A DNA stretch of 64,000 bases from Thioalkalivibrio versutus (GTDB lineage Bacteria > Pseudomonadota > Gammaproteobacteria > Ectothiorhodospirales > Ectothiorhodospiraceae). Positions within the stretch are counted from its first letter, which is position 1, and each line of letters begins with the position of its first letter. The translations under genes and the position numbers were made by a program. Positions 32,901-40,640 of this stretch are shown in pieces. The notes under the pieces were generated by a model that made no database searches, was not told the origin of the DNA, and saw only the letters and a list, made by a program, of their open reading frames with translations. The stretch covers positions 62,001-126,000 of the forward strand of contig NZ_MVAR01000023.1 in assembly GCF_001999325.1 (NCBI RefSeq), written 5' to 3'.

Positions 32901-33860
32901 GCGTTCGCCGGGCAGGAATACCAGTACGTCGCCGGGCCCGGCGCGCTCGCACTCGGCCACCGCGTCGCGGATGCCGTCGAACAGGTCGCGTTCACCACGC
33001 CCCTGCTCGTCGCTCTCGTCTCCAGCATCCTCCGGCTCGATCGGCCGGTAGCGGACCTCCACCGGATAGGTGCGTCCTGCCACCGTCAGGATCGGGGCGT
33101 CGTCGAAGAACGCCGACAGCCGTTCGGGGTCGAGGGTGGCCGAGGTGATGATGATGCGCAGCTCGGGGCGCTTGTGCGACAGGCGTTTGAGCACGCCCAT
33201 CAGGAAGTCGATGTTCAGGCTGCGTTCGTGCGCCTCGTCGACGATGATGGTGTCGTAGGCGCGCAGCTCCGGGTCATGCGCCATTTCCGCCAGCAGGATG
33301 CCGTCGGTCATCAGCTTGATCCAGTTGTTTGGTCCGGTCTGGTCGGAGAAACGCACCTTGAAGCCGACCGTGGAGTCCCGGTTGCCGCCCAGGGTGGTGC
33401 CCAGTTCCTCGGCGATGCGGCTGGCCACCGAGCGCGCGGCGATCCGGCGCGGCTGGGTGTGACCGATCAGCCCGGTCTCGCCGCGCCCGGCCTCCAGGCA
33501 CAGCTTGGGCAGCTGGGTGGTCTTGCCGGAGCCGGTCTCGCCGCACAGCACGAGTACCGGGTGCTCGCGGATGGCGGCGACGATGCGTTCGCGCTCGGCG
33601 TGGATCGGCAGGTCGCCGGCGTAGACGGGTTGCGGGCGCAGGCGGGCGCGCTCGTCGCTGCCTACCTGGGGGGCGCTCCCCTCGGTGGTGGCCAGGCGTT
33701 CGGCGAGGGTGCGGGCCATACGGTCGCACGGCTGCCCGCGCCGCTGGCGCTGGCGGGCCCGGCGCAGCAGGTCCGTAAGGTCCTTGCGTTCGCCGCCGGA
33801 GGGCAACGCCTCGATGCGGGCCGCGAGGGCGTCGAGATCCGGTGCGGGGGCCGGTTTCAC
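29916..33860 (-). CDS. hrpA: ATP-dependent RNA helicase HrpA
   Basis: DEAH-box helicase of 1314 residues, matching the HrpA family length (about 1300). Motif I is GETGSGKT at 107-114, motif II DEAH at 208-211, motif III SAT in IIITSATLD, and motif VI QRAGRCGR near 420. The C-terminal HA2/OB region and the long DUF3418 domain follow. HrpA rescues ribosomes stalled or collided on mRNA in E. coli. It lies 2 bases after the SPOR gene and before dadA, in one transcriptional run from argS. The full-length reading on the opposite strand is a GC-driven shadow. Confidence 0.96.
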   Translation of the reverse strand: MKPAPAPDLDALAARIEALPSGGERKDLTDLLRRARQRQRRGQPCDRMARTLAERLATTEGSAPQVGSDERARLRPQPVYAGDLPIHAERERIVAAIREHPVLVLCGETGSGKTTQLPKLCLEAGRGETGLIGHTQPRRIAARSVASRIAEELGTTLGGNRDSTVGFKVRFSDQTGPNNWIKLMTDGILLAEMAHDPELRAYDTIIVDEAHERSLNIDFLMGVLKRLSHKRPELRIIITSATLDPERLSAFFDDAPILTVAGRTYPVEVRYRPIEPEDAGDESDEQGRGERDLFDGIRDAVAECERAGPGDVLVFLPGEREIRDAHQALRGQVRADTEILALYARLSAREQSRVFQSHSGRRIVLATNVAETALTVPGIRFVIDSGLARISRYSWRSRVQRLSLEAISQAACNQRAGRCGRLGPGICIRLFAEDDFNLRPPFTDPEIQRSNLASVILQMAALKLGQPRQFPFLDPPDPRLVKDGYHLLDELGAVDERGRITRRGRQLARMPIDPRHAAMLLAGTEHDCVTETATIAASLSLQDPRERPAEATQAADQAHREFQVEGSDFMGMLRLWDAWHTAREDLGSSALKRWCREHFLNFLRMREWQELRVQLLRLAREMDLHPNHQPADAEAVHRALLTGLVSQVGQKTERGDYLGARNRRFQIHPASVLAKKKPAWVMSAEIAETTRVYARDNARIEPDWILTAAPHLLKHHIFEPHFQGRSGRVGAFDRITLYGLVVAPKKPVDFAKHDPAEARRILIREGLVGGELRSRSNGVRANREAVAEIAEQEARGRRRDLLVEEERLFDFYDARLPAAITDGTSFETWARKTEKHDPEALKIDRAELLNEPEATLPEGAYPDHLELEGLRLPLAYRFEPGQPDDGVTVTIPIAALNAVPDWLGDWLVPGLLEDRVTALLRSLPKALRRQFVPAPDFAQAALARIEHRQGPLIPALAAALRAITGTEIPLDAWRPETLEPHLVMRFRILDPEGKEETSGRDLPALKARLGGSAEAHFDASRPDEITREGITEWDFGALPESVEFDHQGAQLRAFPVLVDRGDSVSLELEPDPTKAERAHRAGLRRLFLLGARKTARDLRRQLPEIERACLNYSTLGSCEALRDQILEAAADRVFLAEPWPRAAEAFAQRLDESLPAFSPTVMELSRLTAEILRRWHDLRTRLQGDLPLSWIEAARDIRGQLDALVPADFLLCIPHDVLPELPRYLEAIDKRLERLSQAPDKDRARRVAVEPLWQQAQELIARAPDHPDVLAFRYRIEEFRVSQFAQELGTREKVSPKRLEREYATLIQRLASGT

Positions 33861-33862
33861 GC

Positions 33863-34453
33863 TCAGCCCTGGTAGCGCAGACGCAGGGCCTCGATATTCT
33901 CCGTGCGCAGGCGCTCCAGCGCCTGGCGCACGCGGTCCTCGTCACTGAACGGGCCGAGGTAGACGCGGTACCAGGTCTCGCCCTGGATCTCGACCTCGTG
34001 CACTTTCGGGTCCAGACCGAGCAGGGTCAGTCGTGCCTTCATCTCGTCGGCCTGGGCAAAGCGGCGGAACGAGCCGGTCTGCAGGACGACCGGATCGCCT
34101 TCACTGGGCGATGCGGCCGGTGGCACAGCCGGGGCGGGCGCGTCGCGCTCGGACTCCGGCACCCGGATCTCGTCCTCGGGCAGCAGCTCGTAGTAGCGGA
34201 AGCGGGGCTCGTCGTCCGAGGGAACGGTGTCCCGCTCCACCGGTGCCGGGGTCGGGGCGGCCGTCTCGGTCGCGGGATCCGGGTCACCGAACAACGCGCC
34301 CAGATCCGGCGAGCGGTCGGCACCCTGCAGGTACAGCACGGCGGCAAGCCCCAGGCCGATCAGCAGGCCGAGCAACATCCATACCCAGCCGGGGATCGGC
34401 CGCGAGGCCTTCCGTGGGGCGGACTTGCGACGGGTCTTGCGCGCCTGGGCCAT
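33863..34453 (-). CDS. SPOR domain protein, FtsN-like
   Basis: Divisome-type protein of 196 residues: a basic cytoplasmic tail (RKTRRKSAPRKASR), one membrane segment at about 22-42, a Pro/Ala-rich periplasmic linker, and a C-terminal SPOR domain from about 117 (VVLQTGSFRRFAQADEMKARLTLLGLDPKVHEVEIQGETWYRVYLGPF). SPOR domains bind denuded septal peptidoglycan. The context priA-argS-SPOR is that of the ftsN-like gene in pseudomonads, which supports an FtsN role. It is shorter than E. coli FtsN (319). Three bases after argS; hrpA follows where hslVU lies elsewhere. Confidence 0.85.
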   Translation of the reverse strand: MAQARKTRRKSAPRKASRPIPGWVWMLLGLLIGLGLAAVLYLQGADRSPDLGALFGDPDPATETAAPTPAPVERDTVPSDDEPRFRYYELLPEDEIRVPESERDAPAPAVPPAASPSEGDPVVLQTGSFRRFAQADEMKARLTLLGLDPKVHEVEIQGETWYRVYLGPFSDEDRVRQALERLRTENIEALRLRYQG

Positions 34454-34456
34454 GGT

Positions 34457-36220
34457 CTACATCCGTTCCGGGGCGGTCACGCCCAGCAGGCGCAGGCCGT
34501 TGTGCAGCACCTGCCTGGCGCCGGTCAGCAGCGCGAGGCGCGCGCCGATCACGTCGGGGTCGTCCGCGTTGAGGAAGGGTACCGCGTTGTAGTAGGTGTG
34601 GAAGCCGGCGGCCAGCTCGCGCAGGTACTGGGCGATCTGGTGCGGTTCGCAGGCCTCGGCGGCCGCCGCGATCACCTCCGGGAAACGGTCCAGGCGATCC
34701 AGCAGGTCATCCTCTTGCGGTTCGGTCAGGCGCGTGCTGAGGCCTGCGGCGTCGGCGGCGGCCGGGGCATGCCCGCGCTCGGCAGCGGTGCGCAGCACGC
34801 TGGCGATGCGCGCGTGCGCGTACTGGATGTAGTACATCGGGTTGTCGTTGGACTGCGACTTGGCGAGGTCGAGGTCGAAGTCCAGGTGCTGGTCGCAGCG
34901 GCGCTGCACGTAGAAGAAGCGCGCGGCATCCGAGCCGACCTCGTCGCGCAGTTCGCGCAGGGTCACGAACTGTCCGGCGCGGGTGGACATGGGCAGGCGC
35001 TCGCCACTGCGGTAGAGGATCGCGAACTGCACCAGCAGCACGTCGAGGCGGCCGGGGTCCAGGCCCAGGGCCTGCAGCGCGGCGCGCACGCGCGGGACGT
35101 AGCCGTGGTGGTCAGCGCCCCAGATGTTGATGACGCGCTCGAAACCGCGCTGGAACTTCTCGCGGTGGTAGGCGATGTCGGAGGCGAAGTAGGTGTAGTC
35201 GCCGTTCTCGCGGCGCACCACGCGGTCCTTGTCGTCGCCGTAGTCGGTGGAGCGGAACCACAGGGCCCCGTCCTGCTCGTACAGCGCGCCGCGCCCCTGC
35301 AGGTCCTCCACTGCGGCGTCGATCGCGCCGGAGTCGGCCAGGCTGCGCTCGGAGAACCAGCACTGGTACTCGACGCCAAACTCGCGCAGGTCGTCGCGGA
35401 TGTCATCGAGGATCGCGTTCAGGCCGCAGTCGAACACCTTGCGGTAGAGCGTCTCGCCCAGGAGCTCGCGGGCGCGGGCGATCACCGCGTCGATGAAGGT
35501 TTCCTTGTCGCCGCCGTCCGGTTCGTCCGCCGGAAGGTCGCGGGTGACGGCCTCGGCCGGGTGCACGCCCTGTTCGCCGATCTGCGCGGTCAGGGTCTCG
35601 GCGACCGGGTGGATGTAGTCGCCCTTGTAGCCATTGGCCGGGAACGGCACCTGGACACCGTGCTGCTCCAGGTAGCGTAGCCACACACTGGCGGCGAGGA
35701 TGTTCATCTGCCGCCCGGCGTCGTTCACGTAGTACTCGCGGGTGACATCGAAGCCGCAGAAATCCAGCAGGTCGGCTACCGTGGCGCCGAAGGCCGCGCC
35801 GCGGCCATGGCCGACATGCAGCGGCCCGGTGGGATTGGCGGAGACGAATTCCACCTGCACCGGGCGTCCGCCGCCTGCGCTGGAGCGGCCGAAGTCGTCA
35901 CCTTGGGTCGCGACGCGGCCCAGCACCAGCGTGCGGGCATCCGCGGCCAGGCGGAAGTTGATGAAACCGGGGCCGGCGATCTCGGTGCCGGCGAGGCCGG
36001 GCACCTCGGGCATGGCCGCACACAGGGCCTCGGCCAGATCGCGTGGCTTGGATTTCGCCGGGCGCGCGAGCTGCATCGCGAGGTTGGCGGCGAAGTCGCC
36101 GTGTTCGCGGTCGCGCGCACGCGTGACCTGCACCTCGACACCGTGGTCGGCGGGTACGCGGCCTTCGGCCACCAGGGTCTCCAGTGCGGCCGCCAGGGCC
36201 TCGGTCAGGGTGTCTTTCAA
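34457..36220 (-). CDS. argS: Arginyl-tRNA synthetase
   Basis: Class I aminoacyl-tRNA synthetase charging tRNA-Arg, 587 residues, the usual length. The HIGH motif reads HVGHGRG within NPTGPLHVGHGRGAAFGATVADLL; the KMSK motif is replaced by MSTRAG as in other bacterial ArgRS. The N-terminal ADD-1 domain and a C-terminal helical anticodon domain (from about 455, DDLLDRLDRFPEVIAAAAEACEPHQIAQYLRELAAGFHTYYNAVP) are complete. The gene starts 100 bases after the end of priA. Confidence 0.97.
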   Translation of the reverse strand: MKDTLTEALAAALETLVAEGRVPADHGVEVQVTRARDREHGDFAANLAMQLARPAKSKPRDLAEALCAAMPEVPGLAGTEIAGPGFINFRLAADARTLVLGRVATQGDDFGRSSAGGGRPVQVEFVSANPTGPLHVGHGRGAAFGATVADLLDFCGFDVTREYYVNDAGRQMNILAASVWLRYLEQHGVQVPFPANGYKGDYIHPVAETLTAQIGEQGVHPAEAVTRDLPADEPDGGDKETFIDAVIARARELLGETLYRKVFDCGLNAILDDIRDDLREFGVEYQCWFSERSLADSGAIDAAVEDLQGRGALYEQDGALWFRSTDYGDDKDRVVRRENGDYTYFASDIAYHREKFQRGFERVINIWGADHHGYVPRVRAALQALGLDPGRLDVLLVQFAILYRSGERLPMSTRAGQFVTLRELRDEVGSDAARFFYVQRRCDQHLDFDLDLAKSQSNDNPMYYIQYAHARIASVLRTAAERGHAPAAADAAGLSTRLTEPQEDDLLDRLDRFPEVIAAAAEACEPHQIAQYLRELAAGFHTYYNAVPFLNADDPDVIGARLALLTGARQVLHNGLRLLGVTAPERM

Positions 36221-36320
36221 GGGAAGCTCGATCCGTCGGGTAAAAAGGGCCGCATTCTAACCCGGAAGCGCTGGTCGTGCCGCCCCGGTACGGGGCGCTC
36301 GAAGGGAACCGGGCGGCGGT

Positions 36321-38537
36321 TTACGCCAGCGAGACCGGGTCGATGTCGATGGCGATGCGGGTGCCGCGCGGGAGGTCGTCGGTCTGCCAGGCGTGGCGGG
36401 CGCGGGTCAGGGCCCGATGGAGTGGGCCGCGCTGGGTGGACTGCAGCAGGATCTGTTCGCGGAAGCGGCGATTGACGCGGTGGCGCGGTGCGGGGGCCGG
36501 GCCGAGCACGCGCAGGCCTTCGGCGGCGGCGTTGCGCAGGTGGGTGGCGACGCGCTCGGCGTGGCGGCGGGTGGTCTCGGCATCGCCCGCCTCGACGCGG
36601 ACCAGGGCCAGGTGGCCGTGGGGCGGCATCTCGGCGGCAGCGCGCTCCTCCAGCAGGGGCGCGACCATCGCCGGGTAGTCCGCGGCGTTCAGGCCGCGGA
36701 TCAGGGGGTGGTCCGGATGACCGGTCTGCAGCAGGACGCGGCCGCCGCCGGAACCGCGTCCGGCGCGCCCGGCGGCCTGCACGATCAGCTGCAGGGTGTT
36801 TTCGGTCGCGCGCAGGTCGACGCTGAACAGGCCCTGGTCGACGTCAATCACGCCGACCAGTCCGACCTGCGGGAAGTCGTGGCCCTTGGCCAGCATCTGG
36901 GTCCCGACGACGATGGCGGCATCCAGCTGGCGAATGCGGTCCAGTGCCTCCTCGAGTGCCCCCTTGTGGCGGATGCTGTCGCGGTCCAGGCGGATCAGCG
37001 GAGTGGTCGGGTAGTGGCGGGCCAGGGCCTGTTCCAGGCGCTGGGTGCCGAGACCGCGCTGGGCCAGGGCCTCGCCGCATTGCGGGCAGCGCTGGGGGCG
37101 CGGTTCCTGGTGACCGCAGAGGTGGCAGACGGCACGCGGGTTGTGCGTGTGGATGGTCAGGCGCGCATCGCAGTCCGGGCATTCGGCGACCCAGCCGCAG
37201 GCGTCGCAGGCCAGCACGCGGGCGAAGCCGCGCCGGTTCAACAGCAGGAAGCACTGGTGGCCGGCGGCGAGGGTCTGTTGCATGGCATCCAGAAGCGGGG
37301 CGGTGAGGCCCTCGTCCGGGGTGTGCACACGCGTGTCGATGGCCTCGACGGCGGGCGGTTGAGAGCCGTCCGGGCGCGTCGCCAGTCGGGCATGGGCGTA
37401 TCGGCCAGTGGTCGCCGCATGCAGGGTCTCCAGGGTCGGCGTGGCCGAGCCCAGGACCACCGCGGCCTGTTCCAGCTGGCCGCGCTTGATGGCCAGGTCG
37501 CGGGCGTTGTAGCGAAAGCCGTCCTGCTGCTTGAAGGCACTGTCGTGCTCCTCGTCAACGATGATCAGGCCGAGATCGGGCAGGGGCGTGAACAGCGCCG
37601 AACGGGTGCCGACGACGATGCGGCGCTGCCCCTGACGGGCCGACTCCCAGGCGCGCAGGCGCTCGCCCTCGGACAGCCCGGAGTGGAGGAGGGCGACCTG
37701 CCCGGGGAAGCGCTGCTGGATGCGCGCGCTCAGCTGTGGCGTCAGGGCGATCTCGGGGATCAGGAACAGGACCTGGCGCCCGCGTGCCAGCACGCGTTCG
37801 GCCATTTGCAGGTAGACCTCGGTCTTGCCGCTGCCGGTAACACCCTCCAGCAGGAGGGGTACGCCGGTATCCGGGGTCAGGGCGTCGACGGCGGCGCGTT
37901 GTTCGGCGGTCAGGGTGTGGTCGCTGGTGTTCGGGGGCGGTGGCTGTTTCGGGTCGGGCGTGATCGCCTCCAGCCAGCCGCGTTCCGCAAACGCGCGCAG
38001 TTCGCGCGGGGCGAGTTGCAGCCCGGTGGCGGCGGCCAGGGTGGCGCGATCCAGGGCCGGTGAGGCATGCGGTGTGGAATTCGGGTGGGCCAGCGCGCGG
38101 AGGACGGCCTGCTGGCGTCGCCCGCGGGCGTCACCGTCGGCCAGCGCCTGGCTGCCCGCGGGTGTCATCCGCCACAGGGTCTCCGGGGTCAGGGCGGGGA
38201 GCGGGTCGCCATGGCGCAGGGCCGGGGGAAGTGCCCCCAGCAGGGCTTCGCCCAGGGGGTGGTGGTAGTACCGGGCTCCGAACTGCAGCAGCGCCAGCAG
38301 GCGGGGCTCCAGGATCGGTTCTGCCTCGGGTGCTTCCTGGATCGCACGCAGGCGGCCGGGTGCAACCTCGCTGGTGGATGCCAGCTCGACCACGACCCCG
38401 ATGGTCGACCCGCGCCCGAAGGGCACGCGCACCCGCTGGCCGGGTGCAAGCGTCAGGTCCTCGGGGATGCGGTAGTCGAACAGCCGGTCCAGAGGGCGAT
38501 CCAGCGCGATGCAGGCGATTCGGGGCGCGGCAGGCAT
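36321..38537 (-). CDS. priA: Primosomal replication protein N' (helicase PriA)
   Basis: Superfamily 2 helicase that reloads the replicative helicase at collapsed forks. The 738-residue protein has the N-terminal DNA-binding domain (VPFGRGSTIGVVV), Walker A GVTGSGKTEVY, DEEH in the motif DEEHDSAFKQQD, helicase motif RAGRGS near the C-terminus, and zinc-binding Cys clusters CDACGWVAECPDCDARL and CHLCGHQEPRPQRCPQCG. The ATG at 38537 is preferred to an in-frame GTG 6 bases earlier. Perfect DnaA boxes lie 63-85 bases upstream. Confidence 0.96.
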   Translation of the reverse strand: MPAAPRIACIALDRPLDRLFDYRIPEDLTLAPGQRVRVPFGRGSTIGVVVELASTSEVAPGRLRAIQEAPEAEPILEPRLLALLQFGARYYHHPLGEALLGALPPALRHGDPLPALTPETLWRMTPAGSQALADGDARGRRQQAVLRALAHPNSTPHASPALDRATLAAATGLQLAPRELRAFAERGWLEAITPDPKQPPPPNTSDHTLTAEQRAAVDALTPDTGVPLLLEGVTGSGKTEVYLQMAERVLARGRQVLFLIPEIALTPQLSARIQQRFPGQVALLHSGLSEGERLRAWESARQGQRRIVVGTRSALFTPLPDLGLIIVDEEHDSAFKQQDGFRYNARDLAIKRGQLEQAAVVLGSATPTLETLHAATTGRYAHARLATRPDGSQPPAVEAIDTRVHTPDEGLTAPLLDAMQQTLAAGHQCFLLLNRRGFARVLACDACGWVAECPDCDARLTIHTHNPRAVCHLCGHQEPRPQRCPQCGEALAQRGLGTQRLEQALARHYPTTPLIRLDRDSIRHKGALEEALDRIRQLDAAIVVGTQMLAKGHDFPQVGLVGVIDVDQGLFSVDLRATENTLQLIVQAAGRAGRGSGGGRVLLQTGHPDHPLIRGLNAADYPAMVAPLLEERAAAEMPPHGHLALVRVEAGDAETTRRHAERVATHLRNAAAEGLRVLGPAPAPRHRVNRRFREQILLQSTQRGPLHRALTRARHAWQTDDLPRGTRIAIDIDPVSLA

Positions 38538-38860
38538 GCGCACAGTCTACTGTGTCGGACCCCGGGGAGGGGGAGAGGCCGCCGCACTGCGGGAGGGGGT
38601 TATCCACAAAAGCTGTGGATAACTCTGTGGGTGAATCGGTATGAACATCCCTAAATGCTTGTTACTGCTAAGGGCTACCTGGATTGGGCAAAAATCGACC
38701 ATATCCATTTAATAGAGTTAAAACAGCGAGTTATGATCGTTATGTGAAACCGAGTGCGCGCTGTGTGTGCTAACCGGGGTTTGACCCCGGCCCTTGTGGG
38801 TAGTTTGTACAGGAAATGTACAGATTTCGGGTTTCAATCCTGGCCCGGTGGGTGAGCAAC
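38538..38860. other. AT-rich spacer between priA and the pntB terminator
   Basis: A 323-base gap without a gene. After a DnaA-box cluster (38600-38634), about 120 bases from 38640 to 38760 are markedly AT-rich for this genome (for example CCATTTAATAGAGTTAAAAC). Then come a hairpin CCGGGGT-TTG-ACCCCGG (38774-38790) and the 17-base dyad TGTACA-N5-TGTACA (38806-38822). This is the most structured noncoding stretch in the window. Confidence 0.65.
38600..38634. promoter_or_regulatory. Cluster of DnaA boxes upstream of priA
   Basis: Two perfect DnaA boxes in opposite orientation, TTATCCACA (38600-38608) and TGTGGATAA (38614-38622), five bases apart, with a third weaker box TGTGGGTGA at 38626-38634 (two mismatches) and possibly a fourth, TGTGGGTAG, at 38795-38803. 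They sit 63-97 bases upstream of the priA start codon and next to an AT-rich tract. They could regulate priA, titrate DnaA, or belong to an origin. Confidence 0.7.
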
Positions 38861-38927
38861 AAAAAAAACCCGGCACCGCAAAACGGTGGCCGGGTTTCGG
38901 TTGCGGGGCCCGGTGTCCGGGCCCCGC
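38861..38927 (-). terminator. Terminator of the pnt operon, two hairpins
   Basis: On the minus strand the pntB stop is followed by a perfect 11-base hairpin GCGGGGCCCGG-TGT-CCGGGCCCCGC (38903-38927) and then by a longer hairpin (38866-38897, one bulged G) ending in a run of eight T (A run at 38861-38868 on the plus strand). The second has the form of a Rho-independent terminator. Confidence 0.85.
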
Positions 38928-38943
38928 GAGTGGAGCGGGCCGA

Positions 38944-40332
38944 CTAGCCGAGGGCCTTGACCGATGCCACCAGTTCGGCGGCCACCTTCTGGCCGTCGCC
39001 GTACAACATCTGGTTGTTGTCGGCATAGAACAGGTGGTTCTCGATGCCCGAGAAACCGGAGCCCTTGCCGCGCTTCACACAGATGACGTTGTGCGCCTGG
39101 TCCGCGTTGAGGATCGGCATGCCGTAGATCGGCGAGTCCGGATTGGTCCGGGCCACCGGGTTCACGACGTCGTTCGCGCCGATGACCATGGCGACATCCG
39201 CGGTCTTGAACTCCTCGTTGATCTCGTCGAGGTCGAAGATGATGTCGTAGGGCACGCCGGCCTCGGCCAGCAGCACGTTCATGTGCCCGGGCATGCGGCC
39301 CGCGACCGGGTGGATCGCGAACTTCACGTCCACGCCGCGCTTCTGCAGCAGCTGGGTGAATTCCCAGATCTTGTGCTGTGCCTGCGCCACGGCCATGCCG
39401 TAGCCCGGCACGATGATCACCTTCTCGGCAAAGGCCATCATGATCCCGGCGTCGTTGGCCTGGATCTCCTTCATGGTGCCCTCGATCGCTTCCTCGGCAC
39501 CCCCGCTGCTGCCACCGAACTGGCTAAACAGGATGTTCTTGATCGGGCGGTTCATCGCCTTGGCCATCAGCTGCGTGAGCAGCGTACCGGCCGCGCCGAC
39601 GACGATACCGGCGATCATCAGGGCCGGGTTGTCGAGCACGATGCCCTTGAGGCCGACTGCCAGGCCGGTGAGGGCGTTGTACAGCGAGATGACCACCGGC
39701 ATGTCGGCGCCGCCGATCGGCAGGGTCATCAGGATGCCGAAGGCGAGCGACAGGATGAAGAACAACAGCAGTGTGGCCGAGCCGATCTCGCCGCCGCCGG
39801 TCGCCAGCATGAAGCCGAGGATCACGGTGATAGCAAAGATGGCGATGTTCACCACCTGCTGGCCCGGGAAGTGGAAGGTCTTCTTCATCAGGCCCTGCAG
39901 CTTGGCGTAGGCCACCAGCGAACCGGAGAAGGCGACCGAACCGATCAGCGAGCCGGTGGTGGCGATCGCCAGGCCGGTGTTGCTGACGGTCTCCGGGGTG
40001 GCCTGCAGCAGGTAGATCGCGCCGATGCCGGCCGCGGCGCCGCCGCCCATGCCGTTGTACAGCGCGATCATCTGCGGCATGTCGGTCATGGCGACCTTCT
40101 TGCCGCTCCACCAGGCGAGACCGCCACCGATGACGATACCCAGGACGATCAGGGTGTAGTTCACGCCCCCGGAGACCTCCGGATGCACGAAGGTCACGAG
40201 CGTGGCGAGCACCATCCCCACGCCGGCCCACATGATGCCCGGCCGCGCGGTGGTCGGCGAAGACATCTGCTTGAGGCCGACGATGAACAGGACCGCCGCC
40301 GCAAAGTAGGCGAGGTTGATAATCAGACTCAT
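38944..40332 (-). CDS. pntB: NAD(P) transhydrogenase subunit beta
   Basis: Membrane and NADP-binding subunit of the proton-translocating transhydrogenase, which makes NADPH from NADH using the proton gradient. The 462-residue protein has about nine membrane segments, then domain III from about 285 with VIIVPGYGMAVAQAQH, HPVAGRMPGHMNVLLAEA, VIGANDVVNPVAR and NADQAHNVICVKR. Its start overlaps the previous gene by 4 bases. Last gene of the operon; a double-hairpin terminator follows. Confidence 0.96.
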   Translation of the reverse strand: MSLIINLAYFAAAVLFIVGLKQMSSPTTARPGIMWAGVGMVLATLVTFVHPEVSGGVNYTLIVLGIVIGGGLAWWSGKKVAMTDMPQMIALYNGMGGGAAAGIGAIYLLQATPETVSNTGLAIATTGSLIGSVAFSGSLVAYAKLQGLMKKTFHFPGQQVVNIAIFAITVILGFMLATGGGEIGSATLLLFFILSLAFGILMTLPIGGADMPVVISLYNALTGLAVGLKGIVLDNPALMIAGIVVGAAGTLLTQLMAKAMNRPIKNILFSQFGGSSGGAEEAIEGTMKEIQANDAGIMMAFAEKVIIVPGYGMAVAQAQHKIWEFTQLLQKRGVDVKFAIHPVAGRMPGHMNVLLAEAGVPYDIIFDLDEINEEFKTADVAMVIGANDVVNPVARTNPDSPIYGMPILNADQAHNVICVKRGKGSGFSGIENHLFYADNNQMLYGDGQKVAAELVASVKALG

Positions 40333-40640
40333 GCGTTATCTCCCTTCTTGTCGTCCTTCTTGCTGGTCTTGAACATCTCCAGCATGCGTTCGGTGACGAC
40401 ATAGCCACCCACGGCGTTGCCCGCGGCCAGGATCACGGCGACAAAGCCGATGGCCTGTTCCAGCGGGGTCGTGGCGTGGCCGAGCGCGACCATGGTCCCG
40501 ACCAGCACGATGCCGTGGACGAAGTTGGAACCGGACATTAGCGGGGTATGCAGGATGACCGGGACCTTGGAGATGATCTCGTAGCCGGTGAAGGCCGCGA
40601 GCATGAAGATGTATAGCGCGATAAAGCCTTCGATGATCAT
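40329..40640 (-). CDS. pntAB: NAD(P) transhydrogenase subunit alpha, membrane part
   Basis: The C-terminal membrane domain of PntA as a separate 103-residue protein. Three to four hydrophobic segments are visible (IEGFIALYIFMLAAFTGYEII, VHGIVLVGTMVALG, AIGFVAVILAAGNAVGGYVVTERML). The split into three genes occurs in alphaproteobacteria and some gammaproteobacteria. It overlaps both neighbours by 4 bases (ATGA). Confidence 0.93.
   Translation of the reverse strand: MIIEGFIALYIFMLAAFTGYEIISKVPVILHTPLMSGSNFVHGIVLVGTMVALGHATTPLEQAIGFVAVILAAGNAVGGYVVTERMLEMFKTSKKDDKKGDNA

Noticed and set aside
38600-38760. Calling this region the chromosomal origin outright
   Set aside because: Gene orientation does not switch here and dnaA, gyrB, rpmH and mnmG are not in the window, so I report only DnaA boxes and an AT-rich tract.
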